Assembly: GCF_018861295.1 (NCBI RefSeq)
Contig: NZ_JAHLDM010000008.1
Coordinates: forward strand, 1 to 64,000
DNA from: Clostridium_AD estertheticum_D
Lineage (GTDB): Bacteria; Bacillota; Clostridia; Clostridiales; Clostridiaceae
DNA length: 64,000 nt
Direction of reading: 5' to 3'
The notes beneath the pieces are model-generated. The model searched no databases. It was not told the DNA's origin and saw nothing but the letters and a program-made list of their open reading frames with translations. The translations under genes were made by a program, and so were the position numbers. Of the stretch, positions 53,632 to 62,309 are shown one piece after another. Position 1 is the stretch's first letter. The number at the start of each line of letters is the position of its first letter.

Positions 53632-53672
53632 AAAAAACCTCTAAAATTAATATCCAATTTTAGAGGTTTTTT
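53632..53672 (-). terminator. Terminator of the rnf operon
   Basis: AACCTCTAAAATT and AATTTTAGAGGTT form a near-perfect stem followed by TTTTTTTTTATT on the minus strand, 17 bases after the rnfB stop. Confidence 0.85.
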
Positions 53673-53688
53673 ATGAATTTATAAAATT

Positions 53689-54564
53689 TTATTCAGATAA
53701 AGTTTTATTTTTAACTGGCTCTGCTGCAATATTTGCTGATGGAAGTTCTTTTATATAAGTTTTAATTGCTCCAGTAGGACATTTAGCTGTGCAAGTAGCT
53801 TCATTGCACTCTGACATACAAATTTTGCTGTCTACTACAGCTAAATTGTTTTCAATTTTTATTGCACCGTGGGAACAATTTTTAACACAAATTCCACACC
53901 CAATACACGCTATAGTACAAAGTTTACGTGCTACTGCGCCTTTGTCTTTTGAATTACAATTTATAGCCACATGAATTCCAGGTGAAACTAAATCAATAAC
54001 TTTCTTTGGACAGACTGATTTACATTTTCCGCAGCCTGTACATTTTTCTTCATCAATAATAGGTAAACCATTATCACCCATTGTCATTGCATCAAATGGA
54101 CAATTGTTAACACAGGTTCCAAAGCCAAGACAACCATATTGGCATCCCTTAGGCCCTCCCTGTAGTAATGATGCTGCAACGCAGTCTTGTACACCTTTAT
54201 ACTCGTAAGCTTTATTTGCTTTATCTATGCTGCCAGCGCAATGTACAAAAGCAACCTTTGGTTCCACTTCTAATGCTGCTTTACCAGTTAAATCAGCTAC
54301 CAATTTTGCAACAGCTGCTTTACCCGGAACACAAAGATTTGGTGGCACATCATCATTCATAACCACAGCTTCTGCATATGCCATACAACCAGCAAATCCA
54401 CAGGCTCCACACTGACCTTTTGGTAATATATCCTCAACGATATGAATCAATGGATTTATTTCAATAGAAAACTTTTTATTAGCAAATGCTAAAACTAAAC
54501 CAAATACCAATCCAACTATTGTCATTACAATTAACACTGCAATTGCAATTTCTAAATTACTCAT
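53689..54564 (-). CDS. rnfB: Rnf complex subunit RnfB (ferredoxin-accepting iron-sulfur protein)
   Basis: A 291-residue, N-terminally membrane-anchored (about 5-27) iron-sulfur protein. It takes electrons from ferredoxin or passes them to it. The first cluster domain is GQCGACGFAGC with a following CVPGK (about 50-82). Four further Cys motifs are then arranged as [4Fe-4S] pairs: CVNNCP / CTGCGKCKSVCP and IGCGICVKNCSH / CMSECNEATCTAKCP. The longer Cys-rich tail is typical of the clostridial RnfB. Last gene of rseC-rnfCDGEAB. GGAG lies 13 bases before ATG. Confidence 0.94.
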   Translation of the reverse strand: MSNLEIAIAVLIVMTIVGLVFGLVLAFANKKFSIEINPLIHIVEDILPKGQCGACGFAGCMAYAEAVVMNDDVPPNLCVPGKAAVAKLVADLTGKAALEVEPKVAFVHCAGSIDKANKAYEYKGVQDCVAASLLQGGPKGCQYGCLGFGTCVNNCPFDAMTMGDNGLPIIDEEKCTGCGKCKSVCPKKVIDLVSPGIHVAINCNSKDKGAVARKLCTIACIGCGICVKNCSHGAIKIENNLAVVDSKICMSECNEATCTAKCPTGAIKTYIKELPSANIAAEPVKNKTLSE

Positions 54565-54584
54565 ATTAATTTTTCAGCTCCTTT

Positions 54585-55166
54585 TTATACTGGTATCATC
54601 CCAGAAAAACCTAAGAAGGCTAATGCAAGCATTCCAGCTAAAATAAACGCTACACCAAGCCCTTGAAGTGGTTTTGGGACATCTGCAAGTCTTAATTTTT
54701 CTCTTAAACTTGCCATAAGGACGATCGCCAAAGTAAAGCCTAAACCGGCACCTACTGCAGTTACCGCACTGTCTAAAAACGAATTATTATTTTCTACATT
54801 TAAAAGTGGTACACTAAATACAATACAATTTGTAGCAATTAATAATAAATAAATTCCCCACATATTATATAAAGTAGGTGCATGTTTTTTAATAATCATT
54901 TCTAAAAGCTGAACAAAACTAGCAATTAGGAGAACAAATACCACTGTTGTTAAAAATGTTAAATGAAAAGGCGCTAATACAAAATGGTAAACTAACCATG
55001 CCATCATAGAACTTAATGTCATAACAGAAGTTACAGCCATTCCAATACCAACGGATGCATTTAAACTTTTGGAAACTCCAAAGAAAATACAAAGTCCTAA
55101 AAACCTTGTTAAAACGAAATTGTTTACAACTATATTACTTGCAAGTATGGTTAAATAATGACCCAT
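54585..55166 (-). CDS. rnfA: Rnf complex subunit RnfA (membrane)
   Basis: A 193-residue integral membrane protein with six helices, homologous to NqrE/RnfA, carrying the membrane iron centre together with RnfE. Conserved segments are NNFVLTRFLGLCIFFGVSKS and AGLGFTLAIVLMASLREKL; the Cys in FLGLC is an iron-centre ligand in the family. Its ATG overlaps the rnfE stop by one base (TAATG), so they are translationally coupled. Order E-A-B is the usual clostridial order. Confidence 0.94.
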   Translation of the reverse strand: MGHYLTILASNIVVNNFVLTRFLGLCIFFGVSKSLNASVGIGMAVTSVMTLSSMMAWLVYHFVLAPFHLTFLTTVVFVLLIASFVQLLEMIIKKHAPTLYNMWGIYLLLIATNCIVFSVPLLNVENNNSFLDSAVTAVGAGLGFTLAIVLMASLREKLRLADVPKPLQGLGVAFILAGMLALAFLGFSGMIPV

Positions 55167-55789
55167 TACATCTCACCTCTCTCGAGTTTAACTTTTTCAC
55201 TATGGTCAATCCACATCTTAAAACCAGCCACCATGTAGCCAATTAATATAAATGCACCTGGTGATAAAACCATAATAAGTGCTGGATTATACCAAGAGCC
55301 AAGAATTTTCATTCCAAATAATGTTCCTGCACCAATAAGTTCACGAACTATCCCGATTAATACAAGTCCAAGTGCAAAACCACATCCCATTCCAAGTCCA
55401 TCAAACATAGATGGAATAACTTTATTCTTTGAAGCAAAAACTTCAGCTCTTGCTAAAATAATTGCAAAAACAACAATTAATGCAAGATATATTCCTAAAG
55501 CCTTATTAAGTGCTGGCAAATACGCTTGTAATACCAACTGTACTACAGTAACAATTGTTGCAACTGAAGTAATATACACCGGTACACGAACCGTCGGATT
55601 TACTAATTTTCTAGTAACAGATACAACCATATTATTAGCAGTAATAACAAACAGTACCGCAAGTCCCATAACCAAAGAATTTAGCGCACTACTTGTTACC
55701 GCTAAAGCAGGGCAAAGACTAAGTGCAAGAACAAAAATTGGGTTCTCTTCAATAATCCCTTTTTTAAATATGTTCCATAACTCTTTCAT
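55166..55789 (-). CDS. rnfE: Rnf complex subunit RnfE (membrane)
   Basis: A 207-residue six-helix membrane subunit, homologous to NqrD/RnfE. Family segments seen are ENPIFVLALSLCPALAVTSS at the start, with the LCPALAV metal-site Cys, and FVIDGLGMGCGFALGLVLIG-like residues in the second half. It pairs with RnfA in pseudo-twofold fashion to form the membrane centre between RnfB and RnfD/RnfG. ATG follows GGGAGG. Its start is 1 base past the rnfG stop. Confidence 0.92.
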   Translation of the reverse strand: MKELWNIFKKGIIEENPIFVLALSLCPALAVTSSALNSLVMGLAVLFVITANNMVVSVTRKLVNPTVRVPVYITSVATIVTVVQLVLQAYLPALNKALGIYLALIVVFAIILARAEVFASKNKVIPSMFDGLGMGCGFALGLVLIGIVRELIGAGTLFGMKILGSWYNPALIMVLSPGAFILIGYMVAGFKMWIDHSEKVKLERGEM

Positions 55790-55790
55790 A

Positions 55791-56375
55791 TTATTTCCTC
55801 CCTACAAACTGTGTAACTTTTTGCACAGCTTCTTTAATGCCTTTAGTTACCGCTTTAGAAGAAATGGTAGCACCAGTCATTGCTTGAATATTATTTGTTT
55901 TTGTTGGATCTTTTGTTACTTCTAAATCTTTGACTGACTTACCTTTAAATTGGTTTCTAAAAGGATCTTTACTTGCATTGTCTCCAAGTCCAGGTGTTTC
56001 TTTAGTTTCTAATATAGTAAATTCAATAATTTTACCTTGTGGAGTAACTGCTACAAGCATTTTTATTGCTCCACCATATCCTTTACTTTCTGCTGGAACA
56101 ACATATCCAACTACTTTTCCATCTTTTTCTGCAGTAAACCATTCTGCCTTACCATTTACAGGCGTAAATTTTTGTGCACCTACCACTAGTGATTTCATTG
56201 CATCAGTTTTAATTCCTGCTGCTGTTTTTACTGCAACTGGTGCTGTAAAAAAATATACTACAGCAATAATCAATCCTGATATAAAACAGGCAACTGTTAA
56301 ATTTATAGTGATTTGAAAAATGCTATATTTTTTTTCATGATTAACTTTAGGCTTGATATTATTCTCATCTGACAT
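55791..56375 (-). CDS. rnfG: Rnf complex subunit RnfG (covalent FMN)
   Basis: A 194-residue subunit with an N-terminal helix (about 20-43) and an extracytoplasmic FMN-binding domain. The covalent flavin is attached to Thr in MTGATISS (about residues 166-173, motif SGAT-like). GYVVPAESKGYGGAIKM and ETKETPGLGDNA line the flavin pocket. It moves electrons between the membrane iron centre and RnfD. ATG follows GGGGGTAG. It is six bases after rnfD. Confidence 0.93.
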   Translation of the reverse strand: MSDENNIKPKVNHEKKYSIFQITINLTVACFISGLIIAVVYFFTAPVAVKTAAGIKTDAMKSLVVGAQKFTPVNGKAEWFTAEKDGKVVGYVVPAESKGYGGAIKMLVAVTPQGKIIEFTILETKETPGLGDNASKDPFRNQFKGKSVKDLEVTKDPTKTNNIQAMTGATISSKAVTKGIKEAVQKVTQFVGRK

Positions 56376-56381
56376 TTTTCA

Positions 56382-57371
56382 CTACCCCCTTGCTCCAAAT
56401 TTTACCGGCTTCATCAAGCGATCAATAAGTGGTGTAACTGCGTTCATTAATAAAATAGAATAACAAACCCCTTCAGGATATCCACCCTTAAGCCTGATTA
56501 AGACAGTAATAACTCCAGCGCCAATAGCAAAAACTATCTGCCCTTTCTTTGTAATTGGAATGGTAACCATATCTGTAGCCATGAAAAAAGCTCCTATAAT
56601 AAGGCCTCCAGCCATCATATGAAATAACGGATCTCCAGTAAATAACCCTGTTGGTCCACATATCCAAGTTAAAATACCTACAGTTCCAATCATAAATGCA
56701 GGAACTACCCAATTTGCATAACCTTTATAAATTAAATATATACCTCCAATAATTAGTAAAACCGTAGATGTTTCACCAATACTTCCATTACGAAAGCCAA
56801 TAAACATATCTTTATACATTTGAGGCGCACTTCCAAAAGTATCTATTAATTTTGAATATCCTTGTTGTTTTAAAATATTTAAAGGTGTTGCAGTAGACAC
56901 TACGTCTACACTTGATGTAAATTTTGACCAAGTTGTCATAGCAACAGGCCATGACACCATAAGAGCAGCACGACCAATATGGGCTGGATTGAAAATATTA
57001 TATCCAAGTCCACCCATAGCATGTTTTGCAATTACTATAGCTATAAATGAACCAACAATTGCCATATAAGGTGGTATTGCTGGTGGTAAACACATTGCAA
57101 GCAATAGTCCTGTCAAAAATGCACTTCCGTCTGTTATAGTTACTGGCTTTTTTCTAAGTTTTTGTACTATATATTCAAATCCTACCGCAGACAAACTTCC
57201 CGCAAGTAATACGAATAAAGCAGACGTTCCAAAATGATAAATTGCGAAAAGCGCAGCTGGTGTTAATGCCATAGTAACAGTCCACATAATTTTAGAAATA
57301 GATGCTTCTGCACGTATATGTGGAGAAGTTGATACGGTAAAGAGATTCTCTTGTAATTTTACTTCACTCAT
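56382..57371 (-). CDS. rnfD: Rnf complex subunit RnfD (membrane, covalent FMN)
   Basis: A 329-residue NqrB/RnfD-family protein with about 8-10 helices. The covalent FMN site is a Thr in STATPLN (about 172-178), and TDGSAFLTGLLLAMCLPP, GGLGYNIFNPAHIGRA and GGLIIGAFFMATDMVT are typical. It is part of the ion-pumping core coupling electron flow with Na+ or H+ export. The ion specificity cannot be read by eye. ATG overlaps the rnfC stop in ATGA. Confidence 0.93.
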   Translation of the reverse strand: MSEVKLQENLFTVSTSPHIRAEASISKIMWTVTMALTPAALFAIYHFGTSALFVLLAGSLSAVGFEYIVQKLRKKPVTITDGSAFLTGLLLAMCLPPAIPPYMAIVGSFIAIVIAKHAMGGLGYNIFNPAHIGRAALMVSWPVAMTTWSKFTSSVDVVSTATPLNILKQQGYSKLIDTFGSAPQMYKDMFIGFRNGSIGETSTVLLIIGGIYLIYKGYANWVVPAFMIGTVGILTWICGPTGLFTGDPLFHMMAGGLIIGAFFMATDMVTIPITKKGQIVFAIGAGVITVLIRLKGGYPEGVCYSILLMNAVTPLIDRLMKPVKFGARG

Positions 57372-58705
57372 TTAGCTAGAGCCTCCTTTTTTTTAGCAGC
57401 ATCTGCATTGTTTCTCATTTTACTGTATTTAATGTATTGTACAATATTACGTTTAGCTGGACATACATAAACACAGCTTCCACATTCAGCACAATCGAAA
57501 AGATTTTGTTCAAGTTTTGCTTCCTCATACATATCTCTTTCTCCGAGTATACTTAACATACTTGGATTAAGTCCACAAGGGCAAACACTTACACATTTTC
57601 CACAACGAATACAGGGAGATTGAGTTCCATTATTAATATCTTTCTTAGTTAATCCAAGTATTCCAGAAACCCCTTTAATTATAGAAATATTTAAATTTGA
57701 TTGAGCAAATCCCATCATAGGACCACCCATAATAATTTTAGCTGGCGGTTCTTTAAATCCGCCACAATTCTCAATAGCATCTTCAAATGTTGTTCCAATT
57801 CTAAGTAAAAGATTTTTAGGTTCTTTAACAGCACTTCCACTTATTGTTGTTACTCTTTCAATTAATGGAATCCCACTTACAACTGCGTCACAAATTGCAA
57901 CGACTGTACCTACGTTTTGAACAACTACACCAACATCCATTGGTAAGCTTCCTGATGGAACCTCACGATCTACAAGTACTTTAATAAGCATTTTTTCCGC
58001 ACCTTGTGGATATTTAGTTGGTATTGCCATTACTTTAACTGTAGTTCCTTCAAACGCCTTTTGCATAGCAATAACAGCATCTGGTTTATTGTCTTCTATT
58101 CCAACAAATGCTTTTTCAACCCCAAGAACCTTCATTACTAATTTTACTCCAATAGCAATTTTATCAGAATGTTCAAGCATCATTCTGTGATCTGCTGTTA
58201 AAAAAGGCTCACATTCTGCTGCATTCAAAATAAAAGTATCTATTTTCTTATCTTTTGGTGGTGATAATTTTACGAAAGTTGGAAAAGTAGCTCCTCCCAT
58301 TCCAACGATACCTGCATCTTTAATGATACCTTTTATTTCGTCAGCACTTAACTTCTCCCAGTCGCGAACAAGAGGGATTCCTTCTATCCATTCGTCTTTT
58401 CCATCATTTTCAATTACGATAGAAAGACATTTTCCAAATACCGGATGAGGATATAAAGCTATATCTTTAACCATACCTGATATAGATGCATGTACCGGAC
58501 TTGAAACAAAAGCTGGACTAGTTGCTATAACCTGTCCCTTCTTTACATAATCACCCTTTGCTACAGTTGGCACACAAGGAGCACCGATATGCTGACTCAC
58601 AGGAATAACAACTTTACTTGGTAAAGTTGCTATTTCTATAGGCTTGCTCGCGGTGTAATTTTTAGAACCATTTGGATGTATTCCTCCACGAAAACTTTTT
58701 ATCAC
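57368..58705 (-). CDS. rnfC: Rnf complex subunit RnfC (NADH-dehydrogenase-like)
   Basis: A 445-residue peripheral subunit that oxidises NADH or reduces NAD+ and is homologous to NuoF. The order is: an N-terminal barrel (FRGGIHPNGSK), the Rossmann-like flavin/NAD region with GIVGMGGATFPTFVKL (about 145-160) and NAAECEPFLTADHR, then two [4Fe-4S] of ferredoxin type, CIRCGKCVSVCP and CAECGSCVYVCP (about 372-430). GTG at 58705 is the start, with GAGGTG seven bases before. First rnf gene, 74 bases after the RseC-like gene. Confidence 0.95.
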   Translation of the reverse strand: MIKSFRGGIHPNGSKNYTASKPIEIATLPSKVVIPVSQHIGAPCVPTVAKGDYVKKGQVIATSPAFVSSPVHASISGMVKDIALYPHPVFGKCLSIVIENDGKDEWIEGIPLVRDWEKLSADEIKGIIKDAGIVGMGGATFPTFVKLSPPKDKKIDTFILNAAECEPFLTADHRMMLEHSDKIAIGVKLVMKVLGVEKAFVGIEDNKPDAVIAMQKAFEGTTVKVMAIPTKYPQGAEKMLIKVLVDREVPSGSLPMDVGVVVQNVGTVVAICDAVVSGIPLIERVTTISGSAVKEPKNLLLRIGTTFEDAIENCGGFKEPPAKIIMGGPMMGFAQSNLNISIIKGVSGILGLTKKDINNGTQSPCIRCGKCVSVCPCGLNPSMLSILGERDMYEEAKLEQNLFDCAECGSCVYVCPAKRNIVQYIKYSKMRNNADAAKKKEALAK

Positions 58706-58779
58706 TTTTCCACACCTCTTTTAAAATATTTAAAATTTGTGAACTATAATAGATATAATCAAATTCGAAAAAATTATAT

Positions 58780-59199
58780 TCAAGATAAACTTTTAGTAAT
58801 CACAGGTTGCATTTTGTCATTATTATGAGCGTACTTTTCAAAGTGTTTTATATTAATAATTGATAATACAAATGTTATTATTCCGCCTCCAATTTGAAAT
58901 CCCCGAACAGAATACCCAAATTTTTTAGCTATCACTTGTCCAACAATAACACCTATTACAACTAGAACAAGAGGAAGTATATATACAACAAAAGCTGCCA
59001 TTAACATATTTGTATCTTTCATTTCAAATGCAATTCGTTGACCAATTTTAGCTCCAATAGGATTTTTAGCCTCTATTACAACTGAATTATCGCCAGGACA
59101 TGCGCCACAATTTTTACACTCATTATGCCTTCCTACTTTTACTTTCGCAATATTATCCTTAGAAATCTCTATTATAATTCCTTCTTCTTCTTTTACCAC
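58780..59199 (-). CDS. RseC/MucC-family protein (SoxR-reducing-like)
   Basis: A 139-residue protein with a Cys-rich N-terminal part. The Cys motif is CKNCGACPGDN (about 32-42). Two membrane helices follow (about 70-120, LMAAFVVYILPLVLVVIG). In enterobacteria RseC works with Rnf to keep SoxR reduced; clostridial rnf operons often start with such a gene and its role there is not settled. GTG at 59199 has AAGGAG at eight bases. It lies 74 bases before rnfC and probably starts the rnf operon. Confidence 0.85.
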   Translation of the reverse strand: MVKEEEGIIIEISKDNIAKVKVGRHNECKNCGACPGDNSVVIEAKNPIGAKIGQRIAFEMKDTNMLMAAFVVYILPLVLVVIGVIVGQVIAKKFGYSVRGFQIGGGIITFVLSIINIKHFEKYAHNNDKMQPVITKSLS

Positions 59200-59375
59200 C
59201 TCTACAGCTCCTTCCTCTACTACAATATTAATTATATTATACTCGCAAGGAACTATTTATATGATAATTAAACGCTCCCCCTTTGATTATAATATCAATT
59301 ACATTATAAGCCTATAATAAAATTCGTCTAATTACTACCTGTCGAATTATATATATAATTAAGCTCCTATCTCTC

Positions 59376-59404
59376 AAGATAGTTTTATTTAGTGTAAAAG
59401 TCAA
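59376..59404 (-). promoter_or_regulatory. Candidate promoter of rseC-rnf
   Basis: -35 TTGACT (59404-59399), 17 bases, -10 TATCTT (59381-59376). It would give a leader of about 170 bases before rseC. Confidence 0.45.
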
Positions 59405-59688
59405 CAATAATTAAATTTTTAACAAATGTCTATGTAATAATTTACATGCCTTATATATAAGAAACTATTTTTTAAATATACACAGTTGCTTATTCATTAC
59501 TTTAACCTTTATATATAATATTGATTTTACTAATGTTTTTGGCAATACAGTCCCATATTTCCGAATTAGCTTCTTATAATAGCAAAGCATTCTGTTATAT
59601 TTACTTTTTTCAGTACTAGAACAGTTATATACATTAATTACTTTTTATTTTTTAGATTTTTTTAGATTTGTTAAGTTTTTGTTAAATA

Positions 59689-59706
59689 ACGTTAAAACAT
59701 TAACAA
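59689..59706 (-). promoter_or_regulatory. Rex-like operator between cyclase/zwf and rseC-rnf
   Basis: Identical over 18 bases to 52551-52568 (minus strand TTGTTAATGTTTTAACGT). It is 490 bases upstream of rseC, too far for simple repression of the promoter at 59376-59404. On the plus strand it directly precedes the extended -10 at 59731-59739. Confidence 0.55.
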
Positions 59707-59730
59707 CTACCGTTTTTACGTATAGATTTA

Positions 59731-59739
59731 TGGTATAAT
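59731..59739 (+). promoter_or_regulatory. Extended -10 promoter for an unknown plus-strand transcript
   Basis: TGGTATAAT is an ideal extended -10; the -35 region is weak. The downstream DNA (59745-59916) has no open frame, so any transcript would be a non-coding RNA running antisense into the cyclase gene. No terminator was found before 59917. Confidence 0.35.
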
Positions 59740-59916
59740 TTTAATCACGAAGATAGGTAATTGAAGGGGTTAAGACCTTCCACTTTAAAATTATTCAACT
59801 TTATATTTTCTATATTGATATCATTTAATTGTAAAACTAATCCTTATTTTCTACATAGTCAAGAATTTGTAAAACTAATCGTAAAACAGAATATAATTAC
59901 AATTAAATCTCTCCCT

Positions 59917-60549
59917 TTATAATATAATTAAGTCTTTTATTAAAACTATTCTAGCAGGTGCACCATCTATACCTTTAATTTTAAGTGGAAGCGCACACAT
60001 GAAGTATTCATCTTCTGAAACTTCTTTTAACCTAACACCCTCTATTATAATTATGCCTTTATTAAAAAGTGTTTTATGGGTTTCATGACCCGGCTGAGCT
60101 CTCTCTATTCCAAAGGAATCTATTGCCACACCCACTATTTCCTTTTCTGCCAAGTACTCTGCTCCACTTATTGAGAGATATACAAAATCTGATTCATACC
60201 CCTCTTTAAATGAATTTTTGGTTTTAAGTAATAAGAATTCAAATGGCTTAATGTTTTTATCTATAAGATCCTCTTTTGTTATTGAACCTATAACTTTAGT
60301 TAAGTCTATCACTCTACATTTCCTAATCAATTTAGTTAGATCTATAGCATCAATTGTATCGCCATCATTATCCACATGAAATGCTGCATCAATATGAGTT
60401 CCTGTATGCACATTCATATACAAACTAGATTCATTTATTTTATCTTTGGGGATTTTACTTTCAAATTTAATTACTGGTCTTTTTTCCTCTTTATTCTTGT
60501 ATACTCCCATATCCTTTTCAATAATCATAGATATATCATATATAATCAT
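59917..60549 (-). CDS. Cyclase-family (kynurenine-formamidase-like) metal hydrolase
   Basis: A 210-residue protein with the HTGTHIDAAFH metal motif (48-58; two His, Asp and a further His). This defines the cyclase/arylformamidase family of metal-dependent hydrolases. Later blocks are AIDSFGIERAQ and HKTLFNKGIIIIEG. The family opens formamides, esters and lactone-like bonds; the true substrate is not deducible from sequence. No tryptophan-catabolism genes are nearby. ATG follows GGAGG, 12 bases after zwf, so the two are in one operon. A role next to zwf could be lactone hydrolysis, which is speculation. Confidence 0.87.
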   Translation of the reverse strand: MIIYDISMIIEKDMGVYKNKEEKRPVIKFESKIPKDKINESSLYMNVHTGTHIDAAFHVDNDGDTIDAIDLTKLIRKCRVIDLTKVIGSITKEDLIDKNIKPFEFLLLKTKNSFKEGYESDFVYLSISGAEYLAEKEIVGVAIDSFGIERAQPGHETHKTLFNKGIIIIEGVRLKEVSEDEYFMCALPLKIKGIDGAPARIVLIKDLIIL

Positions 60550-60560
60550 GTTATCCCTCC

Positions 60561-62063
60561 TTAAAGTTCAGTATTCCACCACTGTCTGCCATCCTTTTCA
60601 ATTAACTCTACTGCTCCCGTAGGTCCTGGTGTTCCCGCCGCATAGTTAGGGTAATTAGAAACATCATTCTCATATCCTTTTTCAATACTTTCAATAAATT
60701 TCCAAGAATATTCAAGTTCATCCCACCTTGTAAATAAAGATGAATTATTTCTGATTGCTTCAAGCAACAACTTCTCATAGGCCTCTGGCGAATCATTTAA
60801 ATACTTACAACTTTGGCAATAATCTAACTCTACCTTTTCCATTTTAAAGTCATTACCAGGCTTTTTAGCATTTATTTGAAAATAAAAGCCCTCCTCTGGC
60901 TGAATTTTTAAAACTAAAAGATTACTACCTATTTGGTCAAATTCTTTATAATAATTAATTCCAGCAAGTTTTTTAAACTGAATAACTATTTCCGTACTTT
61001 TTGTATCCATTCTTTTTCCTGCTCTTATATAAATGGGTACTCCTCCAAAACGAAAATTATCTATATAAGTCTTAAGTGCTATAAATGTATCTGTATTAGA
61101 TTCCCTAGATACCCTTTCTTCTTGTCTATATCCAACTACCTTGACTTCATTAATTGTTCCTGAACCATATTGCCCTCGAACTATATCTTTCTTTAATGAC
61201 GCCGAAGTAAAAGGTCTTAGCGATCTAAGCACTTTAACTTTTTCATCTCTTATAGATTCCGGATCAAAATCCACTGGAGGTTCCATTGCAATCATTGTAA
61301 GCATCTGCAATAAATGATTTTGAAGCATATCTTTTAATATACCCGCATTTTCATAATATGCCCCTCTGTTTTCTACACCTATTAGTTCATTAGATGTAAT
61401 TTGGATATTATCAATATAGTTTGAATTCCATAAAGGTTCGAATAAAGAATTACCAAATCTAATTGCTAATATATTTTGGATCATTTCCTTTCCTAAATAA
61501 TGATCTATTCTAAATATATCCTCTTCCGGTATAAGTTTTGATATATTATTATTTAAAATTCTCGCAGTTTTCAAATTTGATCCAAAAGGTTTTTCTATCA
61601 TTACTCTCTGCCATCCTATTGATTTACAAACCATATTATTGTTTTTTAAGTTTCTAATTATACCCTCAAAAAATTCTGGTGCAACTGCTAAATAATATAA
61701 TCTATTTCCTCTTGTTGAATATTCATTATCCATTTTTTCCAAAAACAAATCTAAATCCTTATATCCTTGATTATTTGAAGTAAAATCAAAATTCTTATAG
61801 AATATTCTCTCAATAAAATTTTCCCATAATTTACTATTCAAAGGAAATCTAGAGAATTCTTTTACATACTCATGCATTTCTTCCCTATACTGTTCACTTG
61901 TCTTTTCTCGTCTCCCTATACACACAATTGTAAAATTCTCAGATAATTTTCCCTCATGCATCAAGCTAAAAATAGCAGGAATGAGTTTTCTTTTTGTCAG
62001 ATCACCAGTTCCACCAAAAATCACAAACATACTAGAAAGTTCTATATCCATATTTTTCTCCAT
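60561..62063 (-). CDS. zwf: Glucose-6-phosphate dehydrogenase
   Basis: A 500-residue cytoplasmic enzyme that oxidises glucose 6-phosphate to 6-phosphogluconolactone with NADP+ or NAD+. The dinucleotide loop is FGGTGDLTKRKL (16-27), with Thr in place of the usual Ser, and EKPFG (157-161) follows. The substrate/catalytic site is RIDHYLGKE (185-193, His188). Length is normal. No gnd, pgl or opc genes are nearby. The ATG at 62063 has GGGTGA upstream; an ATG at 62051 is possible. It starts a two-gene operon. Confidence 0.95.
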   Translation of the reverse strand: MEKNMDIELSSMFVIFGGTGDLTKRKLIPAIFSLMHEGKLSENFTIVCIGRREKTSEQYREEMHEYVKEFSRFPLNSKLWENFIERIFYKNFDFTSNNQGYKDLDLFLEKMDNEYSTRGNRLYYLAVAPEFFEGIIRNLKNNNMVCKSIGWQRVMIEKPFGSNLKTARILNNNISKLIPEEDIFRIDHYLGKEMIQNILAIRFGNSLFEPLWNSNYIDNIQITSNELIGVENRGAYYENAGILKDMLQNHLLQMLTMIAMEPPVDFDPESIRDEKVKVLRSLRPFTSASLKKDIVRGQYGSGTINEVKVVGYRQEERVSRESNTDTFIALKTYIDNFRFGGVPIYIRAGKRMDTKSTEIVIQFKKLAGINYYKEFDQIGSNLLVLKIQPEEGFYFQINAKKPGNDFKMEKVELDYCQSCKYLNDSPEAYEKLLLEAIRNNSSLFTRWDELEYSWKFIESIEKGYENDVSNYPNYAAGTPGPTGAVELIEKDGRQWWNTEL

Positions 62064-62224
62064 TCAAAGTTCACCCTACTCCTATTTTTTTTATAAAATT
62101 AAGGAATATTAACCTTTTTAATTAATATACCACAAACTAGCATCACACATATAAAATACCCGTAAGTACTTTATTAGAAATTAATGTACATTATACCCTT
62201 TTTATTATAATTTACAATGCACAA

Positions 62225-62301
62225 TCGAGTAGGAGGCTAATCATTATTTGATTAGCCGACCTCTCACACCACCCTGCATACCGTTCGGTACAAGGCGGTT
62301 C
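62225..62301 (-). ncRNA. Group II intron domains V and VI
   Basis: Domain V (about 62263-62301): ACCGCC and GGTGGT enclose TGTACC-GAAC-GGTATGCA, a long hairpin with the GNRA-like GAAC tip. Domain VI (about 62225-62262): GGCTAATC/GATTAGCC stem near the 3' end. The order and spacing suit a splicing-competent 3' end. Confidence 0.7.
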
Positions 62302-62309
62302 TATAAGAA

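Larger units (their letters stand above)
59200..59916. other. 717-base non-coding region ahead of rseC-rnf
   Basis: No gene is supported. It holds a candidate minus-strand promoter of rseC-rnf (59376-59404), a Rex-like operator (59689-59706) and a strong extended -10 pointing to the plus strand (59731-59739). A GAAGG/CCTTC hairpin lies near 59763-59780. Direct repeats TTGTAAAACTAATC occur near 59829 and 59868. The CTATCT/AGATAG hairpin at 59367-59382 overlaps the candidate -10 of the promoter. Confidence 0.5.

Noticed and set aside
59367..59382. CTATCT/AGATAG hairpin as a terminator
   Set aside because: It has no gene upstream on the plus strand and overlaps a likely promoter on the minus strand.
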